The position numbers and the translations under genes were made by a program. The notes beneath the pieces were generated by a model. The model was not told the origin of the DNA and did not search any database. It was given only the letters and a program-made list of their open reading frames with translations. Shown here piece by piece: positions 7,064 through 14,233 of a stretch of DNA of 16,194 nucleotides; position 1 is the first letter of the stretch, and every line of letters begins with the position of its first letter. The stretch lies in the NCBI GenBank assembly GCA_034659475.1, contig JAYEHK010000093.1, forward strand, positions 1 through 16,194, in the 5' to 3' direction. Origin of the DNA: JAYEHK01 sp034659475. Its GTDB lineage: Bacteria > Bacillota > Syntrophomonadia > Syntrophomonadales > Syntrophomonadaceae.

Positions 7064-7296
7064 GTGTCACGTTCTTTTTCTACGTATTTATCTGCTTCAG
7101 CGGCATTTTTTCCATACAATCCCCGGGTGACACCCCTGAGAGCCCGGGTTAAATTCTCCGGCCTGGCCGTCATCACGATCCGGTCATTTTCTACCTCCAC
7201 CATTAATTTTTGCCCTTCTTTGAGTTCCAATAAGCGAAAAATCTCCGCGGGAATAGTAATTTGCCGCTTACTGGAAATGGTTACGCTTGTTTTCAT
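7051..7296 (-). CDS. AbrB/SpoVT-type antitoxin (VapB-like)
   Basis: The 81-residue protein begins MKTSVTISSKRQITIPAEI, the swapped-hairpin AbrB DNA-binding domain of MazE/VapB antitoxins. Its C-terminal half (about 45-81, charged, LTRALRGVTRGLYG then KYVEKERDTW) should wrap around and block the PIN toxin. I chose the ATG at 7296 rather than an upstream one at 7392 for two reasons: GGAGGC lies 4 nt before it, and the upstream extension (hydrophobic, Cys-containing) overlaps the promoter. The stop lies within vapC. Expected to repress its own promoter at 7331-7359. Confidence 0.87.
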   Translation of the reverse strand: MKTSVTISSKRQITIPAEIFRLLELKEGQKLMVEVENDRIVMTARPENLTRALRGVTRGLYGKNAAEADKYVEKERDTWQE

Positions 7297-7330
7297 AAAT
7301 GCCTCCTTGATAAAATATGATGGTAAGCAC

Positions 7331-7359
7331 ATTATACTAATACCAAGCCAAACATTCAA
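7331..7359 (-). promoter_or_regulatory. Promoter of the toxin-antitoxin operon
   Basis: The -35 box is TTGAAT (complement 7354-7359) and the -10 box is TATAAT (complement 7331-7336), with a 17-nt spacer. It lies 35 nt upstream of the antitoxin ATG. This supports the ATG at 7296 as the start. Confidence 0.83.
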
Positions 7360-7544
7360 GAAGGGACACTCAACTTGCAACAATCTTGCCACAGCTATCT
7401 TATTGTGATAATCATGTCATCATTATCATCGCTTTCGATAAGTGTTATGTTGTTGGGCTTAACCCGGTATTTCCAATGGCTAATAGGTTTTTTGTTATTA
7501 ATTGTAATTTGCCAATTTTTAATTAATGTTAAACTATAGGTAAC

Positions 7545-7790
7545 TATTTTCTTACTAACCCTCCATGGCCGCAGGACACAACCACCTATGAAAATGGGTG
7601 AGGAGTCAGTCGCTATGCGCCAGGCATTGCCCTTACCCCTCACCCCTGACCCCTTACAAAAAAGTCCGCGTAAGTCCAGAAAGTCTGTGTCTATTAAAAA
7701 GCTATTTTCTAATTAACCCACTTCAACGTTCCAACTAACCAACTGTCCAACTAATAATTCCGCTTATACTCAACCTATTTTCTAACCGTC
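7545..7790 (-). repeat. Mosaic intergenic repeat, copy C (inverted relative to A and B)
   Basis: Read on the minus strand, the modules come in the same order as copy A. First are TTAGAAAATAG plus the GTTGG block (7739-7785, exact complement of 6061-6107; an extra 8-nt TTAGTTGG lies next to it). Then come AATTAGAAAATAG, a CGCGGACTTTTTTGTAAGGGG block, GGTAAGGGCAATGCCTG, and CTCACCCATTTTCAT.GGTGGTTGTG with CTGCGGCCATGG. It ends near the 3' end of the flavodoxin-ferredoxin gene. Confidence 0.85.
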
Positions 7791-7812
7791 CCCCTGTCAC
7801 CCTTGTCACGCG

Positions 7813-8610
7813 CTAGAAGATAATCGGTTCCTGGCGGGTTTTGCAGGTCTTTTCCAGCATTATTGATACCATTTTGAATTTGGTATTCTTCATTGTTCTG
7901 GCATTTTGCGGGCATCCTTTTACACAGGCACAGCAGTGAATGCATAAGTCTTTATTGACTGCCAGCGTTTCGGTATCAATTGCACCCACCGGGCAATTTT
8001 TAGCACATAAGCCACATTGGGTACAAACCTGTATATCTCTTTGTGAAACACAGGAGAATAGATCTTTGGGTCGTTTTTTTAACATAGGATTACCGAGAAC
8101 ATTGGGTTCAGTGAGTTCTTCAGTCTTTGTACAGGATACGATCTTCTGGCGTATTTGCTGCCCGAAAGCCTCTGCTTTACGCAGATCATCTTCATCGGGG
8201 CGATTTATTGCAATAGCGATTTTATCTGTAGAAAATGCATGTTCTCCTATAAATGCAGCCGCCGCTATCACGTGAAATCCTGCCTGACGGCATATTTCTT
8301 TTAGTTCTAAAAGACTATCCCCATAACCTCTATTCCCGAAAACACTCATAATGACAACCGGTTTCTGGTTTCCCTGAAGGTTGATCAGGTAATCATAAGC
8401 CGCCTGCGGAATTCTCCCAAAATATACCGGCACGCCAATTATCACGAGGTCTTCAGTTATTGGGCCCTGTTTTTCACTTCTGACCTCCGGGCGAGTGCTA
8501 TCCACTAAAGTGACTTCTTCAGCGCCTATCCCTTTTACCACTGCATCCAGTACGCTTTTTGTCGTCCCGTTAGGGGAAAAATATATTAGCCTGGCACGAT
8601 GTAGTTCCAA
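7813..8610 (-). CDS. EFR1-like flavodoxin-ferredoxin fusion protein
   Basis: The 265-residue protein joins an N-terminal flavodoxin-like fold to a C-terminal 2[4Fe-4S] ferredoxin domain. The flavodoxin part begins RLIYFSPNGTTKSV (8-20), the phosphate-binding loop expected for FMN, followed by IIGVPVYFGRIP. The ferredoxin part has CTQCGLCAKNCPVG (196-208) and CIHCCACVKGCPQNA (223-237), both CxxCxxCxxxC. This architecture belongs to the EFR1 family of anaerobes, and the protein is expected to be a cytoplasmic low-potential electron carrier or small oxidoreductase. The start is a TTG: AAAGGAG lies 9 nt upstream, while the nearby ATG is out of frame. It follows a membrane-protein gene and an acyl-CoA dehydrogenase gene on the same strand, so it may pass electrons to or from that enzyme, but this is inference from position only. 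Confidence 0.85.
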   Translation of the reverse strand: MELHRARLIYFSPNGTTKSVLDAVVKGIGAEEVTLVDSTRPEVRSEKQGPITEDLVIIGVPVYFGRIPQAAYDYLINLQGNQKPVVIMSVFGNRGYGDSLLELKEICRQAGFHVIAAAAFIGEHAFSTDKIAIAINRPDEDDLRKAEAFGQQIRQKIVSCTKTEELTEPNVLGNPMLKKRPKDLFSCVSQRDIQVCTQCGLCAKNCPVGAIDTETLAVNKDLCIHCCACVKGCPQNARTMKNTKFKMVSIMLEKTCKTRQEPIIF

Positions 8611-8648
8611 AATCCATGACTCCTTTCAACCGAAAATAAGCTATCTAA

Positions 8649-8654
8649 ATTATA
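8649..8654 (-). promoter_or_regulatory. Possible -10 box before the flavodoxin-ferredoxin gene
   Basis: A perfect TATAAT (complement 8649-8654) lies 39 nt upstream of the TTG start. No convincing -35 box is seen at 16-18 nt. If real, the gene has its own transcript besides any read-through from 8697-9023. Confidence 0.35.
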
Positions 8655-8696
8655 CATTTATTAATCCAGAATAAAGTATCTTCCCCAACATATTCA

Positions 8697-9023
8697 TTAT
8701 CTTTTTACCAATGCCATGGCAATTGCATAGGCTGTCATTACCAGCACAACACCTGACAATACCAGCATGACAAGCGGCTCTCTTATATCCACTTGACTAA
8801 ATATAAAGAGAATAAAAACAATCAGGCCTCCCCCAAGAGCGTTTTCCAGGAAGATTCCCCAATCAATGTTCCATTCGCCTGATTTTACACGTTCACGATG
8901 TAGATGGCGGCTTGCATAACAGATAAGTCCCCCTATGAACACACAAGGAATCAACAACCAACTCGCAAAAAACCACAAGGCTACGAGAATTATTGCTGAT
9001 AGTATCGCCCATGGCAGAGGCAT
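8697..9023 (-). CDS. Small integral membrane protein, unknown function
   Basis: A 108-residue hydrophobic protein whose family I do not recognise. Membrane segments are likely at about 6-37 (long, possibly two short helices), 58-77 and 83-105. The loop 38-57 is polar and basic (SRHLHRERVKSGEW) and by the positive-inside rule should face the cytoplasm. No cysteine or histidine cluster suggests a cofactor, and there is no cleavable signal. The start is well supported by GGGGAGGAATAATTC just before the ATG. It lies between an acyl-CoA dehydrogenase gene (67 nt upstream, with a palindrome between them) and the flavodoxin-ferredoxin gene (86 nt downstream), all on one strand. It may be a membrane partner of a redox system, but nothing in the sequence proves that. 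Confidence 0.75.
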   Translation of the reverse strand: MPLPWAILSAIILVALWFFASWLLIPCVFIGGLICYASRHLHRERVKSGEWNIDWGIFLENALGGGLIVFILFIFSQVDIREPLVMLVLSGVVLVMTAYAIAMALVKR

Positions 9024-9060
9024 GAATTATTCCTCCCCTTCACCCATATCCAGTGATAGA

Positions 9061-9078
9061 GGGGTCAGGCTTGACCCC
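9061..9078. repeat. Short palindrome GGGGTCA..TGACCCC
   Basis: A 7-bp stem (9061-9067/9072-9078) lies 13 nt beyond the acyl-CoA dehydrogenase stop. It has no T-run on either side, so it is a poor terminator. GGGGTCAGGCTTGACCCC-like palindromes are, from memory, widespread REP-type intergenic sequences. Confidence 0.55.
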
Positions 9079-9090
9079 AAAGATCAACGA

Positions 9091-10227
9091 TTATCTTAGA
9101 ATCGTCGAAGCAGCAATAATCTTCTGCATGTTGGTAACGCCTTCAATCTGAGGGCTAACGATGGCATCCCGATAGATTCTGGAGATCTTATAATCGTTCG
9201 TCAAACCATAAGAGCCATGCACATTAAGAGACTTGCGAGCCACATCGACAGCCGCTTCACAGACATAGTTTTTGGCAAGGGAAACCTCCCGGGCGAGTTC
9301 TGTCTCATCTTTAAAGGTATTCGCTACATGTCCGATATGATAAGTCATCCATTTACAAGCCTCATAGGTGGCAGCAATATCAGCAATCTGGAGCTGAATT
9401 TGCTGGAATTTACCGATTGCTTTGTCCCGATGGGTCCTTTCCTTACTGTATTTTACCGCTTCCCGGTAGGCCCCCAGCATGCTTCCAAGTGATGTAGTGG
9501 TAACGCCCACGCGGCCAAAACAAATACCGGTGGTAAGGATGGCAAAGCCCTTCCCGACTTCGCCCAGCACATTTTCAACGGGTACTTTGACGTCTTTGAG
9601 GTAGATATCCAACAGCGGATATCCATGCATCCCAATTTTTTCCCAGGGTTTAGAGACAGTATATCCATCACAGAATTTATCAACGATGAAGGCGGTAATC
9701 TCTCCACTTTCATTCTCTCTTGCAAAGCAGACCAGCGGTCCGGGATAGCTGGCATTGGTGATAAAACGCTTGGTCCCATTGAGGATGTAATGATCTCCCT
9801 GTCTTACAGCGGTAGAGGTAATCTGTTTGGGATCGGACCCGGTTTGAGGTTCTGTAAAGGCAAAGGACGCGATATGCTCCCCGTTGCAGCAGGCTGGCAT
9901 ATATTGCTGTTTCAGCTCCTCTGTTCCCCACCTGGAAATCGCATTGGTACTGAGAACATGAGCACCAAGCACCGTCGCTATGCCTCCTGAAGCTGCAGCC
10001 ACCTGTTCCAGTGCCAGCACATAATTCAAGAACCCCCCATCAGCCCCGCCATAGGCTGATGAAAAGGGAATCCCGAACATGTCCAGCTCGGCTAGTCCTG
10101 CCATAATTTCGTTAGGAATTACATTGCTATGATCAATTTCTTCAGCTCGGGGTTCAATGTACTTCTGCGAAAACTCATTAAATGCATTTTGAATGAGTTT
10201 TTGCTCTTTTGTAAAACCAAAATCCAT
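9091..10227 (-). CDS. Acyl-CoA dehydrogenase
   Basis: This FAD enzyme oxidises an acyl-CoA to the 2,3-enoyl-CoA, handing electrons to an electron-transfer flavoprotein. In some clostridial relatives it works in reduction with a partner flavoprotein. The product is 378 residues from the ATG at 10227, full length for the family. I prefer this start to the ATG at 10245 because AAGGGA lies 9 nt before it and MDFGFTKEQ is the usual N-terminus. Signatures include AFTEPQTGSD (123-132), GTKRFITNA (151-159) and the C-terminal YRDAIVSPQIEGVTNMQ. The latter contains Glu362 at the position of the catalytic base in short-chain members (normally YEGTxxIQ). No etfAB or thiolase gene lies next to it. A flavodoxin-ferredoxin protein is downstream on the same strand. 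Substrate chain length is not clear. Confidence 0.94.
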   Translation of the reverse strand: MDFGFTKEQKLIQNAFNEFSQKYIEPRAEEIDHSNVIPNEIMAGLAELDMFGIPFSSAYGGADGGFLNYVLALEQVAAASGGIATVLGAHVLSTNAISRWGTEELKQQYMPACCNGEHIASFAFTEPQTGSDPKQITSTAVRQGDHYILNGTKRFITNASYPGPLVCFARENESGEITAFIVDKFCDGYTVSKPWEKIGMHGYPLLDIYLKDVKVPVENVLGEVGKGFAILTTGICFGRVGVTTTSLGSMLGAYREAVKYSKERTHRDKAIGKFQQIQLQIADIAATYEACKWMTYHIGHVANTFKDETELAREVSLAKNYVCEAAVDVARKSLNVHGSYGLTNDYKISRIYRDAIVSPQIEGVTNMQKIIAASTILR

Positions 10228-10265
10228 TATTAACCATCCCTTCATTTTTTCTTTATTATCTTATA

Positions 10266-10385
10266 TTAATCACACCTGTGTAAGCATTTCTCGATCACAT
10301 CACCAATGATCAGGTATTTCTTATCCAGCATTGGTTCATGCTTCTTTATTTCTTCTTTCTTGTCAGCATTCCCTTCTAATTCCAT
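10266..10385 (-). CDS. Possible small ORF (39 residues) upstream of acyl-CoA dehydrogenase
   Basis: ATG to TAA, product starting MELEGNADKKEEIKKHEP and ending IIGDVIEKCLHRCD. It is highly charged in its first half, possibly helical, with two cysteines near the end. No ribosome binding site is visible before the ATG. The stop is 38 nt upstream of the acyl-CoA dehydrogenase start, so it could be a leader gene of that operon, a remnant, or chance. The family is not recognised. Confidence 0.22.
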   Translation of the reverse strand: MELEGNADKKEEIKKHEPMLDKKYLIIGDVIEKCLHRCD

Positions 10386-10558
10386 TGTATTTTATATCAG
10401 TAATCTCAACCCTTATCACAGTTTCACCCTGACATCTACTTCGCGATTAACCTCCAGAAGAAATATAATCTGACGGGTTGATAAACAATAACTAAATCAT
10501 CTGAGTCAGGCATAAAACACTGTATACAGGTATGCTTACTCCTTCTTTGGCAAATCCT

Positions 10559-10567
10559 TGGTATAAT
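10559..10567 (+). promoter_or_regulatory. Extended -10 promoter of pyc
   Basis: TGGTATAAT is a full extended -10 (TGn plus TATAAT). It lies 38 nt before the ATG at 10606, so the leader would be about 30 nt. The -35 region is poor, as is usual for extended -10 promoters. Confidence 0.75.
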
Positions 10568-10605
10568 GAGCTAAGAATATACTTTTGCTCCCAAGGAGGA
10601 CGAAG

Positions 10606-13600
10606 ATGAAAAACTTTAATAAAGTGTTAATCGCCAATCGAGGCGAAATTGCCATACGCATCATTCGAGCCTGCCATGAATTAGGCATTCGGACTGTATG
10701 CATTTATTCAAAGGAAGATAAGCTCGCTTTATTCAGGACAAAATCGGATGAATCGTATTTAATCGGCCATAATAAAGGTCCGGTTGAGGCCTACTTAAGC
10801 ATCGAGGATATCGTTAACCTAGCCATCAAAAAGGGGGTTGATGCAATTCACCCCGGATATGGATTTTTGTCCGAAAATGCCGAGTTTGCCAGGGTATGTA
10901 TCGATTCAGGCATTGAATTTATCGGCCCAACCCCAGAGATGATGGAACAATTAGGCGACAAAATCAAGTCCAAGCTGGTGGCCCAAAGCGTAGGGGTTCC
11001 TACTATACCTGGGATTGAAAAAGCGATCAGGTCAGACAAAGAAGCGATTCGGTTTGCCCAAAACTGTGGCTATCCTATTATGCTCAAGGCTTCTGCCGGT
11101 GGCGGCGGCAGGGGTATGCGAATCGTTCGCACCGAGGACGAATTATTAAAAGAATTTCACAGTGCAAAAAGCGAAGCTAAAAAAGCCTTTGGCATCGATG
11201 ATATTTTTATTGAAAAATTCCTCTATCACCCCAAGCACATTGAAGTTCAAGTCCTGGGTGATAACTATGGAAATATTGTTCACCTATACGAAAGAGACTG
11301 CTCGATTCAGAGGCGCCATCAAAAAGTCATTGAATTTACCCCTGCACTGGGAATTGCCGAAGAAAAAAGGCAGGCCATCTGTGCAGATGCCATCAAGATT
11401 GCCCAATCCGTGAACTATCGAAATGCCGGGACTGTGGAATTCCTGTTGGATAATGAAGGAAACCACTACTTTATCGAAATGAACCCCAGGATTCAGGTTG
11501 AACATACGATAACTGAAATGGTTACCGGAATTGACATTGTTCAAAGCCAGCTCTTGATTGCCGAGGGTCACACATTACATTCTAAAGAAATCGCCATTCC
11601 CCGTCAGGAGGCGATCCAAACCAGAGGATATGCGATCCAATGCCGGGTAACAACAGAAGATGCGACCAATGATTTTGCTCCTGATACCGGAAAAATTGAT
11701 GTCTATCGGACCGGGGCAGGTTTTGGCATACGGCTGGATGGGGGCAACGGTTATACCGGTTCAGTCATCAGTCCCTATTACGATAGCCTGCTGGTAAAAA
11801 TCTCCTCTGGATCACGAACCTTTGAAGATACGATCAATAAAGCCAAACGTGCCATCCGGGAAACAGTAATCAGCGGTGTAAAGACCAATGAGTCCTTTTT
11901 AATCAATGTCCTTTCACATCCTACCTTTATAAAGGGTGAATGTGATACTGGATTTATTGATTCCACCCCAGAAATTTTTGAGATCACCCCCAAAGCAGAC
12001 CATGAAGCCAACATCCTGAGATTCATTGGTGAAAAGGTCGTCAACGAAAGCAAAGGCATTAAGAAAGATTATGATGTCCCCCGAGTGCCTAAAATCACCA
12101 GCACGGACACTCTAGCCGGCACAAAACAGATTCTTGATGCCCAGGGCCCGCAAGGGGTTGTGGAGTGGATTCGGAATCAAAATAAATTACTGCTGACCGA
12201 TACGACCCTGCGCGATGCGCATCAATCCTTAATGGCCACCCGCTTAAGAACCGTAGATATGTTGAGAATTGCCGAAGCAACAGCCCATTATGGCAAAGAC
12301 CTCTTTTCCCTAGAAATGTGGGGCGGTGCAACATTTGATGTCGCGTACCGATTCCTCAACGAGTCTCCCTGGGAAAGGTTAGCAGCACTGCGCCAGAGCA
12401 TCCCCAACATCATGTTCCAAATGCTGATCAGGGGCGCCAATGCAGTCGGCTATACCAATTATCCCGACAATGTGATCAGAGAATTTATTCGAGAATCAGC
12501 CCATGCGGGGATTGATATCTTTCGGATATTTGACTCCTTAAATTGGCTGAAAGGTATGGAAATCGCCATTGATGAAACCCTGAACTGCAATAAGATGGCC
12601 GAGGCATGCATCTGCTATACCGGGGACATCCTGGATGAGAATCGGGATAAATATTCGCTGAATTACTATGTGCAAACCGCCAAAGAGCTGGAAAAAATGG
12701 GCGCACATATTCTTGGCATCAAGGATATGGCTGGCCTGCTAAAACCCTATGCAGCGGAAAAATTAATCAAAGCATTGAAAAATGAAATTACCATCCCCAT
12801 TCATCTGCATACCCATGATACCAGCGGCAACAGCGTTGCCACTGTACTGATGGCAGCAGAAGCCGGGTTGGATATTGCAGATACTGCCTTTAACGGCATG
12901 TCAGGTCTCACCAGCCAACCCGCCCTGAATTCAGTGGTGGCAGCCCTGGAAAACACCCACTGGGCCACTGGTATAAACCAGGATAAGATTCAAAAAATTT
13001 CGGAATACTGGAGTGACATCAGACCTATATACAGCCAATTTGAATCAGGTCTCAAATCAGGCACCGCCGAGGTCTATAAATATGAAATCCCGGGCGGTCA
13101 ATACTCCAATCTTAAACCACAGGTAGAAAGTTTCGGGCTGGGACACAAATTCCAGGAAGTCAAAGAGATGTACAAAACCGTCAACGAGATGCTGGGAGAC
13201 ATCGTGAAAGTAACCCCTTCCTCCAAGCTGGTAGGGGACTTAGCAATATTCATGGTCAAGAACGATCTAACGCCGGAGAATATTGTGGAGAGAGGAAAAA
13301 TTCTTGCCTTCCCGGATTCATCCATCGCCTACTTCGAGGGCATGATGGGTCAGCCGGTAGGCGGATTCCCGCAACAGCTCCAAAGCGTTGTGTTAAAAGA
13401 CATTACCCCCATCACCTGTCGGCCCGGAGAATTATTGGAACCAGTAGATTTTGAAGCCATCGGCAAACTGCTTGAGGAAAACCATAATCTGAAGCCATCG
13501 ATGCAAGATATCCTGAGTTATGCGCTTTATCCCAAGGTCTTTGAAGACTACCTATCCTTTAAAAATTCCTATGGCGATCTAAGCAGAATGAACAGCTCGG

Positions 13601-13902
13601 TATTCTTCGATGGCATCAATGAAGGGGAAGTCTGTGAAGTGGAAGTCAGTGAAGGCAAAACATTAATCATCAAACTTGTTAACGTGGGCAAAGTCGATAA
13701 AGACGGCTACAGAAAAATCTATTTTGAGGTAAATGGAAATCAAAGAGTCATTACAATACTGGATAAAAGCTATCATCAGGGCGAAACCACTCCATCAACG
13801 GTTATGGCTGACCCTGCCAACAAAAATGAAATCGGGGCAAGTATCCCCGGAACGGTTATGAAAATACTAGTCAAAGATGGGGAGCAGGTCAAGGCCGGTT
13901 AA
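10606..13902 (+). CDS. pyc: Pyruvate carboxylase, truncated by an in-frame TAA before the biotin site
   Basis: Pyruvate carboxylase makes oxaloacetate from pyruvate, bicarbonate and ATP. The reading frame gives 1098 residues, whereas the family has about 1140-1150. Domains in order are biotin carboxylase (1-450; ATP loop GGGGRGM 165-171, EMNPRIQVEH near 291-300), carboxyltransferase (about 525-830; metal ligands Asp532 in DTTLRDAHQ, carbamylated Lys706 in IKDMAG, His735 and His737 in HLHTHD), the tetramerisation/allosteric region, and only the start of the biotinyl domain. The frame stops with TAA at 13900-13902 in VKAG-stop, nine codons before the biotin lysine. The downstream frame continues in phase (see 13903-14034). 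GAA to TAA is one base change. Start chosen at 10606, 6 nt after AAGGAGGA; an earlier TTG at 10585 would place the ribosome site inside the gene. Without biotin the enzyme should not carry carboxyl groups, so it is inactive unless read through. Confidence 0.93.
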   Translation: MKNFNKVLIANRGEIAIRIIRACHELGIRTVCIYSKEDKLALFRTKSDESYLIGHNKGPVEAYLSIEDIVNLAIKKGVDAIHPGYGFLSENAEFARVCIDSGIEFIGPTPEMMEQLGDKIKSKLVAQSVGVPTIPGIEKAIRSDKEAIRFAQNCGYPIMLKASAGGGGRGMRIVRTEDELLKEFHSAKSEAKKAFGIDDIFIEKFLYHPKHIEVQVLGDNYGNIVHLYERDCSIQRRHQKVIEFTPALGIAEEKRQAICADAIKIAQSVNYRNAGTVEFLLDNEGNHYFIEMNPRIQVEHTITEMVTGIDIVQSQLLIAEGHTLHSKEIAIPRQEAIQTRGYAIQCRVTTEDATNDFAPDTGKIDVYRTGAGFGIRLDGGNGYTGSVISPYYDSLLVKISSGSRTFEDTINKAKRAIRETVISGVKTNESFLINVLSHPTFIKGECDTGFIDSTPEIFEITPKADHEANILRFIGEKVVNESKGIKKDYDVPRVPKITSTDTLAGTKQILDAQGPQGVVEWIRNQNKLLLTDTTLRDAHQSLMATRLRTVDMLRIAEATAHYGKDLFSLEMWGGATFDVAYRFLNESPWERLAALRQSIPNIMFQMLIRGANAVGYTNYPDNVIREFIRESAHAGIDIFRIFDSLNWLKGMEIAIDETLNCNKMAEACICYTGDILDENRDKYSLNYYVQTAKELEKMGAHILGIKDMAGLLKPYAAEKLIKALKNEITIPIHLHTHDTSGNSVATVLMAAEAGLDIADTAFNGMSGLTSQPALNSVVAALENTHWATGINQDKIQKISEYWSDIRPIYSQFESGLKSGTAEVYKYEIPGGQYSNLKPQVESFGLGHKFQEVKEMYKTVNEMLGDIVKVTPSSKLVGDLAIFMVKNDLTPENIVERGKILAFPDSSIAYFEGMMGQPVGGFPQQLQSVVLKDITPITCRPGELLEPVDFEAIGKLLEENHNLKPSMQDILSYALYPKVFEDYLSFKNSYGDLSRMNSSVFFDGINEGEVCEVEVSEGKTLIIKLVNVGKVDKDGYRKIYFEVNGNQRVITILDKSYHQGETTPSTVMADPANKNEIGASIPGTVMKILVKDGEQVKAG

Positions 13903-14034
13903 AGCCTGATCATCATTGAAGCGATGAAAATGGAGTCCCAGATCCTTGCGCCCATAAACGGCAAGGTGGCAGGCATAACCGTAAAAGAAGACCAGTCCGT
14001 TAAAAACGGGGAGTTGTTGATGCGGTTAGATTAA
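13903..14034 (+). pseudogene. pyc: Cut-off 3' end of pyc: biotinyl domain remainder
   Basis: This segment continues in the same frame as pyc after the TAA and ends at a normal TAA (14032-14034). It encodes SLIIIEAMKMESQI and the rest of a biotinyl domain with KVAGITVKEDQSVKNGELL. The biotin-accepting lysine of EAMKM is at codon 13927-13929 (residue 1108 of a restored 1142-residue protein). No frame-breaking indel is visible and the sequence looks conserved, so the stop is recent, or is read through, or is a base-call error. No ribosome binding site and suitable start precede it, so separate translation as a carrier subunit is unlikely. Confidence 0.9.
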
Positions 14035-14044
14035 ACGCTGTAAC

Positions 14045-14167
14045 ATACACCCAATACCTTTTGACCGTATTCCTCGATACGCCAAGGTTTCGAGCGATTT
14101 CACGTTGGGAAAGGCCTCCCACAGCATGCAGTTGTCCGGTAGGCTGATATCGGTCCACTTCGATCAC
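14045..14167 (-). pseudogene. IS21-family IstA transposase remnant (N-terminal helix-turn-helix)
   Basis: Read on the minus strand from a GTG at 14167, about 40 codons begin VIEVDRYQ and contain SQREIARNLGVSRNTVKRYW, the helix-turn-helix of IS21 transposases (IstA). A TGA lies in frame five codons upstream, and similarity ends about 14048, just short of the pyc stop. The integrase core and the IstB helper are missing. The fragment sits between the pyc stop and the pyc terminator, on the opposite strand. Another resolvase-type HTH protein cannot be excluded. Confidence 0.7.
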
Positions 14168-14175
14168 TCTTAACG

Positions 14176-14221
14176 CCCTATATCACTGATGTCTTTTCAA
14201 CATCAATGATATAGGGTTTTT
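14176..14221 (+). terminator. Intrinsic terminator of pyc
   Basis: CCCTATATCA (14176-14185) pairs with TGATATAGGG (14207-14216). After one mismatch the stem continues TGATGT (14187-14192) with ACATCA (14200-14205), closed by a 7-nt loop and followed by TTTTTG. On the other strand no T-run follows. Confidence 0.92.
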
Positions 14222-14233
14222 GATTGAAGTGAA

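Larger units (their letters stand above)
7297..7812. other. Intergenic region upstream of the antitoxin, ending in repeat copy C
   Basis: It contains the toxin-antitoxin promoter (7331-7359), about 150 bases of AT-rich sequence (7395-7540) and repeat copy C (7545-7790). The minus frame through 7643-7395 starts inside the repeat and has no ribosome binding site; its second half looks mildly protein-like (ISHWKYRVKPNNITLIESDD) but I cannot support it as a gene. Confidence 0.5.
10228..10605. other. Divergent intergenic region between acyl-CoA dehydrogenase and pyc
   Basis: The region holds the possible small ORF (10266-10385), the pyc promoter (10559-10567), and about 150 bases (10390-10555) where I see no gene. 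Short minus-strand frames in that part, such as one beginning MPDSDDLVIVYQPV, lack ribosome binding sites. No clear two-box promoter for the acyl-CoA dehydrogenase was identified; TATAAA near 10390 on the minus strand is a weak candidate. Confidence 0.45.

Noticed and set aside
7297..7392. N-terminal extension of the antitoxin to an ATG at 7392
   Set aside because: The extension overlaps a consensus promoter, and the ATG at 7296 has GGAGGC and begins exactly at the AbrB domain.
7395..7643. An 82-codon minus-strand frame upstream of the antitoxin
   Set aside because: It starts inside repeat copy C, has no ribosome binding site and matches no family I know.
9061..9078. Intrinsic terminator for the acyl-CoA dehydrogenase gene
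   Set aside because: The stem is short and no T-run follows on the minus strand, so it fits a REP-type palindrome better.
10585..10605. TTG start of pyc at 10585
   Set aside because: The AAGGAGG site would be inside the coding region; the ATG at 10606 follows it at normal spacing and fits the family N-terminus.
13900..13902. TAA as a recoded sense codon (selenocysteine or pyrrolysine)
   Set aside because: Selenocysteine uses UGA and pyrrolysine UAG; all other genes in the window end normally with TAA, TAG or TGA. A point mutation or base-call error is simpler.
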